64,000 nucleotides of DNA from Larix kaempferi (GCA_027924585.1 BSBM01000877.1:3473501-3537500); one strand, 5' to 3'. Counted from the stretch's first letter, positions 9,979 through 21,878 are shown. Translations and numbers: made by a program. The notes: generated by a model not told the origin, from the letters alone.

Positions 9979-11180
9979 TTAAGATCTTGTTTCATTGCTT
10001 AACCAATATTTGGAATACCTGTAAGGATTTAGTCTACTCCCGTTAACAAGTCCTTTCAATTTTTCTCCAAGTAGTGTGGCTAACTGATCTGCGCCACCAC
10101 TAGTGACATGCTTAACAATGATTGGTCCTAACCAATGCATTTTGAATTTTCCAGGAAACTTCATAAATTTGCTATCATAGAGGAGGACAAGGTCTCCTAC
10201 CTGAAAATTTTTATTCTTGATGTGTCTATCAAGCCATACCTTTTCTCCAATCCAATGAAGCGATCTTCCTCCAATCCAACTAAGTGTAGTAGTCTTTCTT
10301 CCATTGTATGATCATCTGCCACATCTGTGAATGTTTCTATTCTCAAACTTGGTACTATGTATTCCATGGACATGACAACTTCCTGTCCATATTCTAATAT
10401 GAAAGGTGTATGACCTGTCAACTTCTTACAAGTTGTTCTATGTGTCCATAATATTGTTGGTACTCTAATATCCCAATCATCCTTGTTTGTGTTGCATACT
10501 TTGGTTAATGCATTCTCCAATACTTTGTTAAAGGATTCTACAGTGCCATTAGCTTGTGGATGATATGGTGGGCTCATCTGGTGATAGATAAGAAATTCTT
10601 CTATTAAGGCTACAATAGTTCTATTTAGGAAATGGGTTCCCTGATCACTCATTAAAATATTTGGACATCCAAACCTTGTCAAAATATTCTAAAAAATGAA
10701 CTGCGCGGCGGTAACTGCGCTACAGTCCTTCATTGGTTTTTCCTTTGCCCATCTCATTAAATAATCTGTAGCTGTGATGATATACCTTGAGCTATTTCAC
10801 TTTCCTGGTGAGTTAATAGGTCCCACGAATTCGATAGCCCATTTATCAAAGGATTGCAATGTCAATTGTGGCATCAATGGCATTTCATCTTGATGAGATG
10901 GATTTCCTGTTCTTTGGCATACATCTCACTTCCGATAGTGTTCTTTTGAGTCTTTGTGTATCATCGACCACCATAGTCCTGATCTCAAAATTTTCTGCGC
11001 AGTATCTCTTCCAGCGTAGTGTCCTCTAGATACACCTGAATGTGCTTCGACCAATATACTAGGTATTTCGTGTTCTAGTACGCATCTTCGCAATACTTCA
11101 TCTGGTCCTAATTTATACAATTGTCCAGCAATTAGAGTAAAGTCAACTGCTCTTACCAATAATTGTTTCTTCTGCTGCAT
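9979..11180 (-). pseudogene. E2 integrase
   Basis: Three frame pieces make one integrase. 11180-10926 has the His pair in EAHSGVSRGHYAG, and the Cys pair region reads HYRK, stop, DVCQRTG, so the first Cys codon is now TGA. 10925-10683 has the first catalytic position as WAIEFVGP, Glu instead of Asp. 10682-10197 has Asp in MSDQGTHF and Glu in NGTVESFNK. 10164-9979 is the C-terminal module with KMHWLGPIIVKHVTSGG. The enzyme would insert element DNA into the genome. Lost zinc and catalytic residues plus stops make it inactive. Confidence 0.8.
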
Positions 11181-11186
11181 AGTAAA

Positions 11187-13052
11187 TTATGTAGGCGCTA
11201 ATCCTGTAGTCAGAAATTCTATGATATCTTTGAAATAGTCATCTTCTATCTGTGTAGCAAACAACTGTGCATCTGGTAGACTATCCTCCATATTACTAGG
11301 TTCTTCGCCTAACTCAATGGGTGAAAGATGGTCAGGTCCTGCGCTCAATCTTCCTGTTTTCACAATGATTTCAGAATCATATTCTTGAAATAATAACAAC
11401 CATCTGTATATTATCCCCCCTAATACTAGTTTATTGACCAAGTACTTCAAAGCTGAATGGTCAGTGAACATGCAGAAATGTGAACCTAGCAGATAATGTC
11501 TAAAATTATGCAATGTGTATACCATAGCTAAGCCTTCCCTTTCCGTCGTGGTATAATTATTTCCTGTTGAAGATAGATTTCTGCTTGAAAATGTGATGGG
11601 ATGATCAATACCTCCTTCACCTAGTTGAGCTAATACAATTCCAAGTGCTATAGATGAAGCATCTACATGTACATGAAATGGTTTATTCCAGTCAGGAAAG
11701 ACTAGAATAGGCACTGTAACCATTTTTTCTTTCAATGTGTCCAATCCTTTTTGATAATATCCAGTCCAGCTGTACTTCGCTTCTTTCTTCAATAATTTCT
11801 CCATAGGTGCAGTAATTCGTGCATATCCTTTGATGAAATTTCTATAGTATCCTGTATGCCCCAATGTAGTGCGTAGCTGTTTCACAGAGTTAGGCGCTGG
11901 AATATTTACGATGATTGCGATCTTTGCTGGATCAACCATCAATCCTTGCTTACATACTATGTGTCCTAATAAAATACCATAAGGCACATAGGAGATGCTC
12001 TTCTTTAGATTCAAGGAAATATGATATTTTATACAATTTGCTAAAATCATCCTTAAGTTCACATAATGATTCTTCAAAAGTCCGAATACTATCCAGTCGT
12101 CAAAGTAAACTTCTAATAATTTATGAATATAATCCTTAAATGCAACTACAACAACTCTTGAAAATATAGAAGGTGCATTCTTAAATCCAAACAGCATAAC
12201 AATGTACTGATATGATCCCCATTCAGTAGAAAATGTGGTCTTATGTCTGTCTTTTGTAGCAATTTTGATATAATGATATCCAGAAAATCCATCAGTGAAA
12301 GAGTATGCCTCTTGTCCACCGACGTTATCTAGCACTTCGTTTGTGAATGGAGTAGGAAATGGGTCATGTAGAGATGCATCATTCAATTTCCTGAAGTCCA
12401 TAGAGATTCTGATTTGACCTTTAGATTTCTTGTCTTGAATTACCATGGGACTTATCCATTATGATTCTTCTACTGGTTCAATAATTCCTACGTCAAGCAT
12501 TTTATCAATTTCTTCCTTCACCCTTTCCTCATATCCGGGGTTCAATCTATATGGTCTTTGCTTAATAGGATTTGCATAAGGATTGAGAGGTATTTTCATA
12601 ACTCCCAACTCACCTAAAATGCCTTTCATTTCAGAAAACTTGGTAGGAAATATATCTTGATATTTGCACAGTAGGTATGCAATCTGTCCTACTGTTTCTT
12701 CATCCCAGTAATCCCCAATAGAATCAAATTTTGGTTCATTCCTAGTACCGATATTGATCTTTCTGGTCTTCATAAGGTTACTCAAGTCTGGAATCTCTAA
12801 ATCAGGTCCTTCGACATCGTTTTCCCCTTCAGACTCAAGTATATTCACATCGCGAGGATCTTCCTCTTCATCTTCGTCTAGCGTAAAGTTATAACATTCA
12901 AGGGCATTCTCTAACTGTATTTCCCAATCTGGTTGTTTATAGACAGGTAACGGGGTATCATTAATTATCTTCTTTTTAATGATCTGTAAAGCCTCATTGA
13001 CACCCAGAAAATCATTCTCAAAATTAAAAGTGGATTGAAAGTCGGTTATCAT
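11187..13052 (-). pseudogene. E2 reverse transcriptase and RNase H
   Basis: The frame 13052-12459 carries the linker and start of RT with LNPGYEERVKEEIDKML. After a single stop, the long frame 12446-11187 (419 codons) carries the rest: SMDFRKLNDASLHDPFPTPF, SFTDGFSGYHYIKI, the catalytic VYFDDWIVFG, the thumb with GHIVCKQGLMVDPAK and the connection. RNase H then shows all four acids: HVDASSIALG, TTEREGLAMV, FTDHSALKYL, GPDHLSP. The YFDDW box differs from the more usual YLDDI/YVDDL. It matches E4 closely. One or two codon changes would be enough to read it through, so this is the best preserved part of E2. Confidence 0.85.
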
Positions 13053-13085
13053 TATGTGCCAATCTGTTGTACCTCTGTGGAGTTC

Positions 13086-14808
13086 TGTAATGTCCCCATT
13101 TTGACCCCCTTTGCATTAAATCGTAAATAATGTAAATATTGTTATTTAATCATGGTGAGGAGCTCAAGGCCAAGGCCCCACCATTGATTTAGCATTTTAT
13201 GTATCGGCAATTAAAAATATATGCCTATGGTTCTTGTGCTGGACATGCACAATGTAAATTAAGACATCATGTAAATATGAATTTTAATGAAATACCCACA
13301 ACTAGCTATGCAATGCAACAAAGAGATGGGGGCATGATTCTACAAGGAATAGGGAGGGAAATTATTCAAAACCTTGAGCCAATGGTGATAAGCCAAATGT
13401 CAATGAATAAACCCTCAACTACCCATTTTGGCTTATGCACCCAATCATTTAATTCTTCCAAGAGTTGGTTGAGGTAGTTAATGCCTTGGGAATGAAGAGG
13501 TATGGTAGCCAATTTTGTGTATGGGCAAGCCATCAACCTGGGAAATCATATTTTGTCTCCTTGGGAAAGAAAACACCCACGAAATGGTGCCCAATGCCAT
13601 TCTTCACCCATTGTGTTTTTTCTCTCACGCAGTCTGAGCTAGCTGAGTTTGTCTCCTTCACGTTTTCTACCATTTTCCTATATTTTTCCATGCCTGGGAA
13701 CTCGTTTTTGTGTTGCACAGTGGTTGGGGGAAAGGGAGTCACATTTTGAGAGTTTATAGAGGTCGTTTTTGCCCCTAGAATGCAGATAAAACGTTTTCTG
13801 AAAATGAATTTTCTCTCCTAGGGTTGATTCCCCATCTAACAGTTCGTTTTTTGGTTGCCCACGTTTTTCAGCACCTGTGTTTTTGTTGTTGGGTGCATCC
13901 CTGTGTTGGTTTGAAATTGTGAGCAAGAGATTTGGAGTGGTAGTGGACAGAATTGGCTTGATAAACCTAGTGGGGGAAAATAACCTCTCAAGAAAATCAA
14001 GAGGGTTGGATACTCTTCTATGCACACCTTGGACACTCTAGATTGGAAGGTATGGCCCGAGGGGCTGTGCATTGGTGAAGGGAATACTTCCTTGAGTGGG
14101 GTGTGTAGGCATTGTGGGTGCCAAGCTAGATAGATCTTGTAGAGGTATCCATGGCTCTGTGCTTGAGCTCACTAGCTTAGCAATTCTTCCTTCCATTCCC
14201 TAGCAACCCGATAAACCCAATTGTAGATTGGCTTGGCTCATTTTGGTGTATGTTTGGCTATGTGTGAGTCTGTTGTTCCCTGGTTCCTTGTAGAAATCAT
14301 GACCAGCTCGGGGGTGGCAGTTGTGATGAGAGATTGATGATCACAGCTGGCTTATGGTTGGGTGGAACGTTGCAGTTGCATAGCCAGTTGCTCGGGACTA
14401 CTTTGTTATAAGATAAGTACTCTCTTGTGTTAACTCTGCAATGTATTTCTTCGATGCTATCATGAATATCTTGAATGTATGATAGATGTGTAATTGAATT
14501 TACTTCCGCTGTCTTACATTTATACATTTGCATATGTATCTTTATGTTGTTAGAATGTTTATTTAGTAATTATGGGGCCAATGCCTAGTATTATCATTAG
14601 TGTTCTCCCCATAGCCTTGGTAAGATGGGAGGGACACTACAAGTTCTGCTTCTGTATACCAGTTCTTTGGTATTTGATCCAATGTATGCACACACATATG
14701 AACCCATTTTGTCTTAGGTGTATGTATCTAGGCTTTCAAGCAAAACTCTATATGAGCTCTGGTATCAGTCTGTCCATTGTATTTTGCTTGTACTATCTAA
14801 GTTTGCTA
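13086..14808 (+). mobile_element. LTR-like insertion inside E2
   Basis: E2 coding sequence stops at about 14809 (TWEECKQMMQIRF) and resumes left of 13086 (RGTTDW). Between them lie about 1.7 kb of non-coding DNA starting TGTAATGTCCCC. At 14758 it has TGGTATCAGTCTGTCC, which resembles the initiator tRNA-Met primer site. This fits a plus-strand LTR (13086 to about 14757) plus a little internal sequence of another retrotransposon, the rest being deleted. About 60 codons of E2 are missing at the break. A 5-bp duplication is not clear (AGTTC against AGTTT). ORFs inside it look fortuitous. Confidence 0.5.
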
Positions 14809-15000
14809 TGCAAATCTGATTTGCATCATTTGCTTACATTCTTCCCATGTGTTTAGGTTATCTTTATGCAAAACCCACCATCTAGTAGGTGTATCTCGCA
14901 ATGCTATATCTAGAGAGGCTAACTTATGTTCTCTTGGAACCGACACTAGATATTCATGAAGAAATGCGTGGATATTTCCTAAACTATCATAAGTAGGAAT
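14809..15000 (-). pseudogene. E2 gag-like domain located after the protease
   Basis: Downstream of the protease end (ALLGIDW) the same frame continues with PTYDSLGNIHAFLHEYL, then LASLDIALRDTPTRWWVLHK and TWEECKQMMQIRF. The pattern of Leu/Ala, paired Trp and a final Phe-rich helix resembles the Retrotrans_gag domain rather than any known protease or RT linker. E4 has the same block (PTYEGLPNLGTFL) followed by a second one. In E2 the second block is destroyed by the insertion at 13086-14808, leaving RGTTDWHIMITDFQSTFNF in the 13052 frame. A Gag-like fold after PR would be an unusual order. The similarity call is by eye. Confidence 0.55.
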
Positions 15001-15732
15001 TGGACTTACCTCCGTTCCAATCCAACATAGTGACTTTGGTATCTTTGCACACCGTCTTGCTGATACTTCATGCATTCGGCTCTTCCAGTTCTCCATTCCT
15101 GCGTCTGATTCTGATACGCAAGAACTGTCGCATCTCCAGCTCAATGTTCCATCATTTGTGGGATTAATGTAATTTGCGTGATTCAATGTCATCTTGTAGA
15201 TATTATCAAGTTCTTGAGCTCTGCATTCTTCTCGAACTGGTTCAATATATCTAGGTCCTTGTGAAGGATCCAAGGGTGTGATGACCCTGATATCTGGTCC
15301 TTCAAATATCATTGGTTTTTTCTTGAGATTGATGATTGTGAGGTTATCAATTTCCCAGTCAATCCCCAATAATGCAGGATAAGGATTGCTATCATCTATG
15401 ATCTCAATAACCTCGAAGTATGCTTTACTTCGCACTCCATCAATGTCTACAAGAACACTTGATAATCTCCCAAAAGGTATAACCTTTTGTTGATTAGCTA
15501 ACCTCAACTACATAGGAGACCAAGGTAACTTTGGCATTCCCATTTGTTCCCATGTTTGTTTTGTCAGGACATTCGCCTCTGAGCCTAGGTCGAGAATGAC
15601 CTGGTTCATTTCATAATTTCTGATCTGTGCATTTAGCCTCATAATTTCTCTTCCCATCCTTCTATGGTTCTTGATATGATGAACTGCTCTGTGTGCATCA
15701 TTCACTGTATTACGATGTTTGTAATGTCCCAA
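15001..15732 (-). pseudogene. E2 aspartic protease
   Basis: The active site lies in the 15732-15508 frame: NQVILDLGSEANVLTKQTW, with Asp-Leu-Gly in place of the usual Asp-Ser/Thr-Gly. After one stop at about 15508 the domain continues in the next frame with MRLANQQKVIPFGR, VDIDGVRSKAYFEVIEI and the closing NPYPALLGIDW. Then comes an acidic linker. E4 has the same DLG variant, so it is a family feature rather than decay. The enzyme would process Gag-Pol. Confidence 0.7.
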
Positions 15733-15879
15733 TAGGTTCTGTAATTATCCTAAGGCGTTTCCATGCCCTAACAAATTTATGTAGCTCTATAGGAACTGCA
15801 TAATAAGACTTATTTGTTCGGCCGAAGTTCGCGATCCATCATACAAGATTGACATATCTAGTATCAACATCTGATCACT

Positions 15880-16750
15880 TCACAACTCAGTCCTTGTGGT
15901 CAAAGGTTCTAAATTCTGAAAGTCTTTTCTTGCTTCCATGAATACCTTTTTCTCTTGGTCGGGGTTAAATGCATGCATTTTTCCAGTTTCTCTTCTTACC
16001 CAAGGCTCGTCAATAGGCTTTGGTCTATTTAGGTGATCTTCAAAGGTCGGATCTTCGTTTGTCATTTCGTCTCTTGTCACGGTTCCACTTCGTATCACAA
16101 CATGAATGTTGAGATCTTTGTTTATCTTCTTAGCTGCAATCATCTGTATATTCTGGTTCTGTCCTTCTGGTCTTTTCTCTTGCATTTTTCCTTGCAAAAT
16201 GGGACATGCTTCAATGACATGGTCAAATGACTTACAGTACTTACAAGTAGTGCAAGGGTTCTGACAGTATCTTGCTAAATGCCCTGGATGAGCACAATTA
16301 CAACATACAATCTGACCTCTTCCTTGTGCTTGGCTAGTGTTACGTCCTCTTCCTCTGTATCCACCACATTCTCTATATGCGCCTTGATCATACTGCACAT
16401 TTTCATTATTATGCGGTGTTTCTCCTTGGACTCTATAGACATCATGCTTTCTTTCTATCATGAGATAATAAGCTCTATAGTTGGTATCATCATGGCCAAA
16501 TGACTTACAGAATGTGCAGTACACATTATTTGGTGTCTGTACATACTTTTGAAGTAGGTAACAGTGTTTTGGGCGATGTCCTCTACATCGACAAATCTCA
16601 CACCATGATCCTTGTTGTTGATTCAATGGGTTCGGTGCTCCACTAGTGATTTAGTCTCTGAATACAGGACAATGTTCCTTGGAATGTCTTTCTACTTTAC
16701 ATTTTGTACACCAAACCTCTTCTCTTATCTCTTTTCCTTTCTTCATATCT
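15880..16750 (-). pseudogene. E2 five zinc knuckles of gag
   Basis: From the right the knuckles read: WCTKCKVERHSKEHC near 16700; WCEICRCRGHRPKHC; YCTFCKSFGHDDTNY with the last Cys turned to Tyr; CCNCAHPGHLARYC; and CKYCKSFDHVIEAC. Each follows C-x2-C-x4-H-x4-C. The last four sit in one open frame of 248 codons (16626-15880), which also has a Gly/Arg-rich stretch typical of RNA-binding proteins. One or two knuckles are usual in gypsy Gag; five in a row is many. E4 has the same five, three or four of them damaged. They would bind element RNA. Confidence 0.75.
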
Positions 16751-17659
16751 TGTAGCTATAATGTCAAATTTTCTAGCTGTGTCTGTATCTATACCATACC
16801 TGTGCTAGTTTCTCCTATGGGCGAAGCTTCTAGCTTCATAGCAATTTCTAATGCTTTTGTTTGCGATGTTACCTTCTATTGCATCAATGGTAATCTAACG
16901 TGGGGAAAAAAACGCGGCTATGAACCATTATTGATGCTATTGTGGTGCTATTTCAAATCTAACTTGATCTAACAAGGCTTTGAATTTTTGATCAAACTCC
17001 CACACAGTCTCATTAGGTTTCTATTTGATTTCTTTTATCTATGTTTTGCACTGAGATTCTGAATTAGGTTTCTTAAATTCTGTAATCAACACACTTTTGA
17101 TATCGACTAGTGATCTGTTCTGTCCAACAGAATACTTCATGAACCATGTTAAAGGTCTGTCTCTAAATGTGGTAACTAGGTGTTCTTTTTTAATAGCATC
17201 ATCTTGTAATTGATTAACATTCCATACAACTTCACATAGAAACCAATGCTTCTTTGGGTCTTTTAGACAGGTTCCTTTAAATATAGGTATCTTAATGCTG
17301 TCTTCCATTATTCTTCTAGTAGGTATAGTGTTATGAGACGTGGAAGGAATACCACTACTTGAATGGTTCTGAGTACTTGCTCCTGCAGTGTGACTACTAC
17401 TAGTGTTCTGCGAACTAGTAATATTTCTTCCGTCAACTATAGGTTTCTTTGGAGTAGTAGGGTGATAACCAATGCATCTAGGTTTTGTTTCATTATCAGA
17501 CTCAACCTGATATGAGTTTCTATCACTTCCTAACTTAGTTTTTAGGAATGTGCGAGGTTTGGCTTCACTAGACCTATTTCTAGTGCTTACTTTATATATT
17601 TTTGCACTTCTCAAAATACCAATGTGTTTGTCTGTGTCACTATCTGTGTTACTAAACAT
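16751..17659 (-). pseudogene. E2 gag core
   Basis: The 17659-17039 frame begins with a charged, Ser/Thr-rich stretch and then shows the gag domain: IKIPIFKGTCLKDPKKHWF, WNVNQLQDDAIKKEHLV, FRDRPLTWFMKYS, SVLITEFKKPNSESQ. Beyond 17039 broken frames continue with ETVWEFDQKFKALLDQV and, nearer the knuckles, KLEASPIGETS. It matches the E4 gag domain closely (YWFVLEAVWIMKQVQD). It is the particle-forming protein of the element. Several stops interrupt 16751-17038. Confidence 0.75.
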
Positions 17660-17673
17660 TACATACTCAAACC

Positions 17674-18153
17674 CTAGGAATCTAATTGCATTCTTAAGAC
17701 TCCTTTTTCAGATAGTAGAATTTTAATGGATAAATTGAGGTTTTTCAGGTACTTATATCTAAATCCTTGGAATAAATATCCTCCTATTGCGCTGTAAGAC
17801 TTCAACGTGTCCACAACAAATTCTGTAACATAGACTTCCAGTAAGCTATCCAACCAAAATTCTACTACTCTTGAAATGTTTTTGTCAGTCCCTTTAAGCC
17901 TATGAATCAACTTTGGATTCCAAATTGTAGGTTCTCCTCCTCGAAAACAGTTTTTCCATTCTGCTATCCTCGATATCCACTCATGCAAATTAGTAGCAAA
18001 AGATGTGAAGAAAATTTGATGCAGGTCAGTAAATATATACCTCTGCAACCATTGTTCTGTGGTAAGATGCGGATTTCTATTCTCTTTCTTCGCAAATTCA
18101 AGTTCTATCTAACTTACCCAGTTTTTTATATTTGTCTTCTTCGGATACCACAT
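17674..18153 (-). pseudogene. E2 leader domain upstream of gag
   Basis: A start at 18153 gives MWYPKKTNIKNW, then after one stop IELEFAKKENRNPHLTTEQW, and an open frame 18048-17674 with RYIFTDLHQIFF, FWLDSLLEVYVTEFVVDTLK and ILLSEKGVLRM. E4 has a clearly related segment (MLWHPTKPEIQEW, KYVYLDIHKIFF, FWVDIILEGYITEFAVDTIK, MLVCKKGILRM). It lies right after the primer-binding site and before gag, so it is probably the N-terminal part of the Gag polyprotein. I know of no named domain. Conservation between two family members shows that it was translated. Confidence 0.65.
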
Positions 18154-18250
18154 GAATCTTGTTTAACAAGTCTTAAGGAAACAAGAACATGTGTTGTGCT
18201 TCCTTCTTCACATTCACATAACATAACAACATCACATATCGCCAGTTCTT

Positions 18251-18268
18251 AGCGCGGCAACAAAACCA
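18251..18268 (-). other. E2 primer-binding site (tRNA-Asp-like)
   Basis: On the minus strand, two bases after the LTR, the sequence reads TGGTTTTGTTGCCGCGC. It shares TGG and GTTGCCG with the plant tRNA-Asp site TGGCGCCGTTGCCGGGG. The same spacing and a similar site occur in E4. The match is partial, so the tRNA is an inference. Confidence 0.5.
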
Positions 18269-18270
18269 TT

Positions 18271-19466
18271 TGTTGGTTGTCTTTCTCCCTTATTATTTCT
18301 ATGGCGCTGACCCGAGGTCTGCGTAGTCTCTTTCTTTATACCCAACAAAATCCCCTTCACTGGCACTTTCGGCATCAACCTGTGAGCAGGATGAAGTCTC
18401 ACCCAAAGCAAAGATGGGTGGTTACAAAATTAGGTTTCTGCAACCTGGTGACGCTCGGTTATGTTATGCGAGCTTGTACGCACAACTTAATCAACATCTA
18501 CTTAAAATATTATTATCAACATGTATTTGCGCACTTCGTAGTTCTCAACAACCTACATAATTCTCCGAATCATTGAAACCTTTACTCTACTAACTTCGCA
18601 ACTATCATACTTAACATGACTTTATAATGTTCATACATGCATGATCCGCTACTTATCATATCATTCTCAATCACATTCATATGAAAACACATATATAAGC
18701 ATAAAAATTTATTAACACACAATATAACATAGATTCAAACACATAACATAGGTATTTATGTGGTTCACCCCCCAAATGGGAGTTACGTCCACGTGAACTG
18801 TTATTATATTTCTTGTAAGGGGTTAGCAGTCTCAGTCTATGCACACAGTTGCAGACTCTTCTCTAAAATAGATCTCTGCTCACACAGCCACAAAGTCTTT
18901 TTTCCTCTCTTAGATCTCTCTTAGACTAAATCTAACAATCTCTTAGAATCTCTTACAAACTTTAACTAGATTCTCTAACAAAATCTAACTAGATTCTCTA
19001 ACACTTCCTTATACAAAATTTCCCTTTACATAGATTGTGCCCGAAGGACACATATTTACAATAACTATGGGCCAAATCCCATAGTACCCTTAAACCCAAA
19101 ATGGCATGGTTCTCCTATTTACCACACTTTTTCTTTACTTTGTTGGAGTTCTGCTTGTCCTTTTGCGCCGCTTCTCTGGCTCTGATGCTTATCTAACAGT
19201 CGCAATTCTAACTGCATGGCTCTGACATTGTAGTGGCGAGTCCTTTTTACCATTCCACTTCTTTACTCTTTACTTCTGGAGCTGACAATCTGCAGCTTCA
19301 ATCATAACTGCTCCAACTACCTCTATTGTCCTTAGTACTTCACCTTTACTAAGGGGACAGGTCCTTTTCTGCCACTTCGCTTCACTCCATACCCTGCTCG
19401 ATGTTAGGCCTTGCCTAAATTGTACTTTCTCCTTCAAAAATTCCTCCACTTGGGCTGTGCCCAACA
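18271..19466 (-). repeat. E2 5' LTR, outer end tentative
   Basis: The inner edge TGTTGG is fixed by the adjacent primer site. CCAACA at 19461-19466 would give matching inverted ends and a 1196-bp LTR. A GAAGTCTCACCC block near 18392 resembles the E4 LTR. The part beyond about 18700 has a different character (a GTGGTTCACCCCCC stretch), so the real LTR may be shorter and 18700-19466 may come from another element. Confidence 0.45.
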
Positions 19467-21878
19467 AAGGGTATAAGTTTATAGGTAAAATATTCCTTGG
19501 TGGCCACTAAACCCACATGTTGGATGAACCAACTAGTTGAATGGGATTTTGGTCACTCATGCTATTGTGCCTATCCACAATGTAGTGAGACAGTGGAAAT
19601 TCAGCTACCAGGTTGGGATTTGTTGTTTCCTACAGCCATGGCCTTGGTCACAATGCATATTAGCAACCAGATTGATCATTGAATTGTTAGATGTTTGGGA
19701 TAGTCATGGATAGTATCATTTACCAGTGCTTGAAAGCCAGCGTTTCTTGAAATTGATGTGTGAACATGACGTCGATATGATCTAGGACACTTGATAATGT
19801 TTCTCATACCTATAGCCTGAAGTTGCTTGTGTGTGAAGGAGAGTGAAGAGATCTATGACTGTGTTTGCTACTGAAAAATAAAGCACTCATTGAAGATTGC
19901 ATTTTGAGTGGCCATGTGAGTTTGACTAGAGGAGGCCATGACAGAAACCACATTTATCCTGATCCACATCCCATATGCTTGTGGGTGTTGATGCAAGGAG
20001 ACATGTGAATTCCATGAAGAAAGAGTCCATAATTGCGCCTGTGCAACATTAGTTGAATAAAGGCACTGATATTTTATCAAACTTTTGCATAGATAGCACA
20101 TCATTTGGTTAAAATTTGGAGTGAATATGTGGTGCAGATGGAACAAAGACCAGCTAAAAAGTGTGAAGCTACCCATATCACTTCTATGTAATGTGTGGCA
20201 CATAATGATCACATTGCCTACAAGTTGAAGAGCTGTTCGTGCATGTTAATTTGGAAACAACTCTGAATATTCCTAAGTAAGTATGCCTTGGGACCACAAG
20301 GAGAAGGACAATGTGATGTTGGAGAACCACTTTCACTTCCTATGGCCATTGTTAAAATGGGATTTTGAGGACTTCTTTATGGAAATCCTAGAAGGATGGC
20401 TATGTTGGTGTGTCTAAGATGAAATTTACCTTCTGTAGACATAATGTATTTCCCTTGCATCTCTTTCCCTGTATCCAAGACAGATTGAGGGTAAACCTAT
20501 ATGATTTTCATTGTAGATTCAATCTTGATAGAATACAACATAGAAAGAGGATATATGAATATAAATCACCTTGTCCCTAGTGATGTTCAATGATATAGAT
20601 CCTTGTTAGTGTAGATTTGATAGACTTTGATCTATCTCCTATGCTCATGCTACCTAAAATAATCAAACAAGAATACCCTTCGCAATCCCTTTCAAGAATT
20701 AATACTAACAAGATATAATTTATATCAAGGGAACCAAGATACAAACTTACTAGATCTAATATGATCTACTCAAGGATAGATATAATCCTCCAAACATAAC
20801 ATATATAGTCATAAGAAAGAATCCAAAAAATAATTCAGACATGTAATGGAGGGTGGGGAATGCATGTGTCTATATAGAATCAATGAGAAACATATATCAT
20901 GCACATACCTTGAGTCATGATGCAATCCTTCTCCGAGATCCTTGTTCCAATCCTTCCTTTATCTCACACAATGATCTCAATGAGAGCTACATAGATTCAC
21001 TATGGAATCTACCAGTATAATAATACTCTCTTGTGCCTCCCCTTTCTCCCTTGAATTGGATTCAGTACATAGATGTATGGAGGAGGAAAATTAAATGAAT
21101 ATAGGTAGATAGGACTTTTCACATTGAAGTTGGGATTGTGAGTTCCCAAGCTCATGACATGTGGATCAAAATCATCATAGACATATCCTTGAAACTACTC
21201 AAAAATTGAAGGTTTCGAGGCTACCACATTCTAGTGGTGTAAGGAGGGATAACGTCGCTCTCTCTAGTGGTGCAAGGAGTAAAAATGAAGGGTTATCCCA
21301 CCCTACATAGTGCATAAAGGGAGATAGGGCTGAAATTGACAGCAATAATCAGAGTCAAAGGATAGAAAGATAGTGTCAAGGCACAACAAGCATCATGAGT
21401 CTCCTAAATACCCCAAGAGTGGAAAATAATTGCATAACAAAATTATACAGATATTTTATTTGATATTTTGAAGGCACTATGAGAAAAATCAGTAGTATAA
21501 AAATTACACAACCAAAATATTATAAAGAACATGTGGGATTCCCATGTATGTTTCTTCTTCAAAAGGGTATTTATAGTTTTTAAGGTACATAAAGGAGAAC
21601 AAATTTATTGGGAAGACAAAGGTATATAAAATGTAATTTATATATTAATTTTTTATCTTCGAAAAATAATAGAATATACATTTTTTGCCATTTACAATGG
21701 GCCTTCCAAAAATAATAAAAATTCCATGTAATCATGTATTAGCCAATCAAAATGCTTTAAAATTAAAAAAAAGGAGCACCTAAAAAAATTGGAGGGAAAA
21801 AATAAAAACTATTTTTTTGGATCGTATTTTCAACTTATCTCCTTGTAGGTTTACTCAAATTTCAAGTGGGAGGACTCG

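Larger units (their letters stand above)
8459..19466 (-). mobile_element. E2: gypsy element with gag-like domains after the protease
   Basis: Minus-strand order from the right: LTR (18271-19466, outer end tentative), tRNA-Asp-like primer site, conserved leader domain, gag, five zinc knuckles, protease with DLGS, a gag-like domain, an LTR-like insertion (13086-14808), RT, RH, INT and an extra ORF. E4 has the same layout and similar proteins, so the order is a family trait rather than scrambling. The 3' LTR was not recognised; it should lie left of 8459 or is deleted. Many stops and the insertion make this copy non-functional. Confidence 0.65.

Noticed and set aside
13533-14072. Overlapping minus-strand ORFs with Pro/Arg-rich products
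   Set aside because: They lie in the LTR-like insertion, have no recognisable motifs and overlap each other in different frames.
18700-19466. A separate copia LTR (GTGGTTCACCCCCC stretch) next to E2
   Set aside because: The stretch is suggestive but no TG/CA pair, primer site or second copy could be found, so I left it as the uncertain outer part of the E2 LTR.
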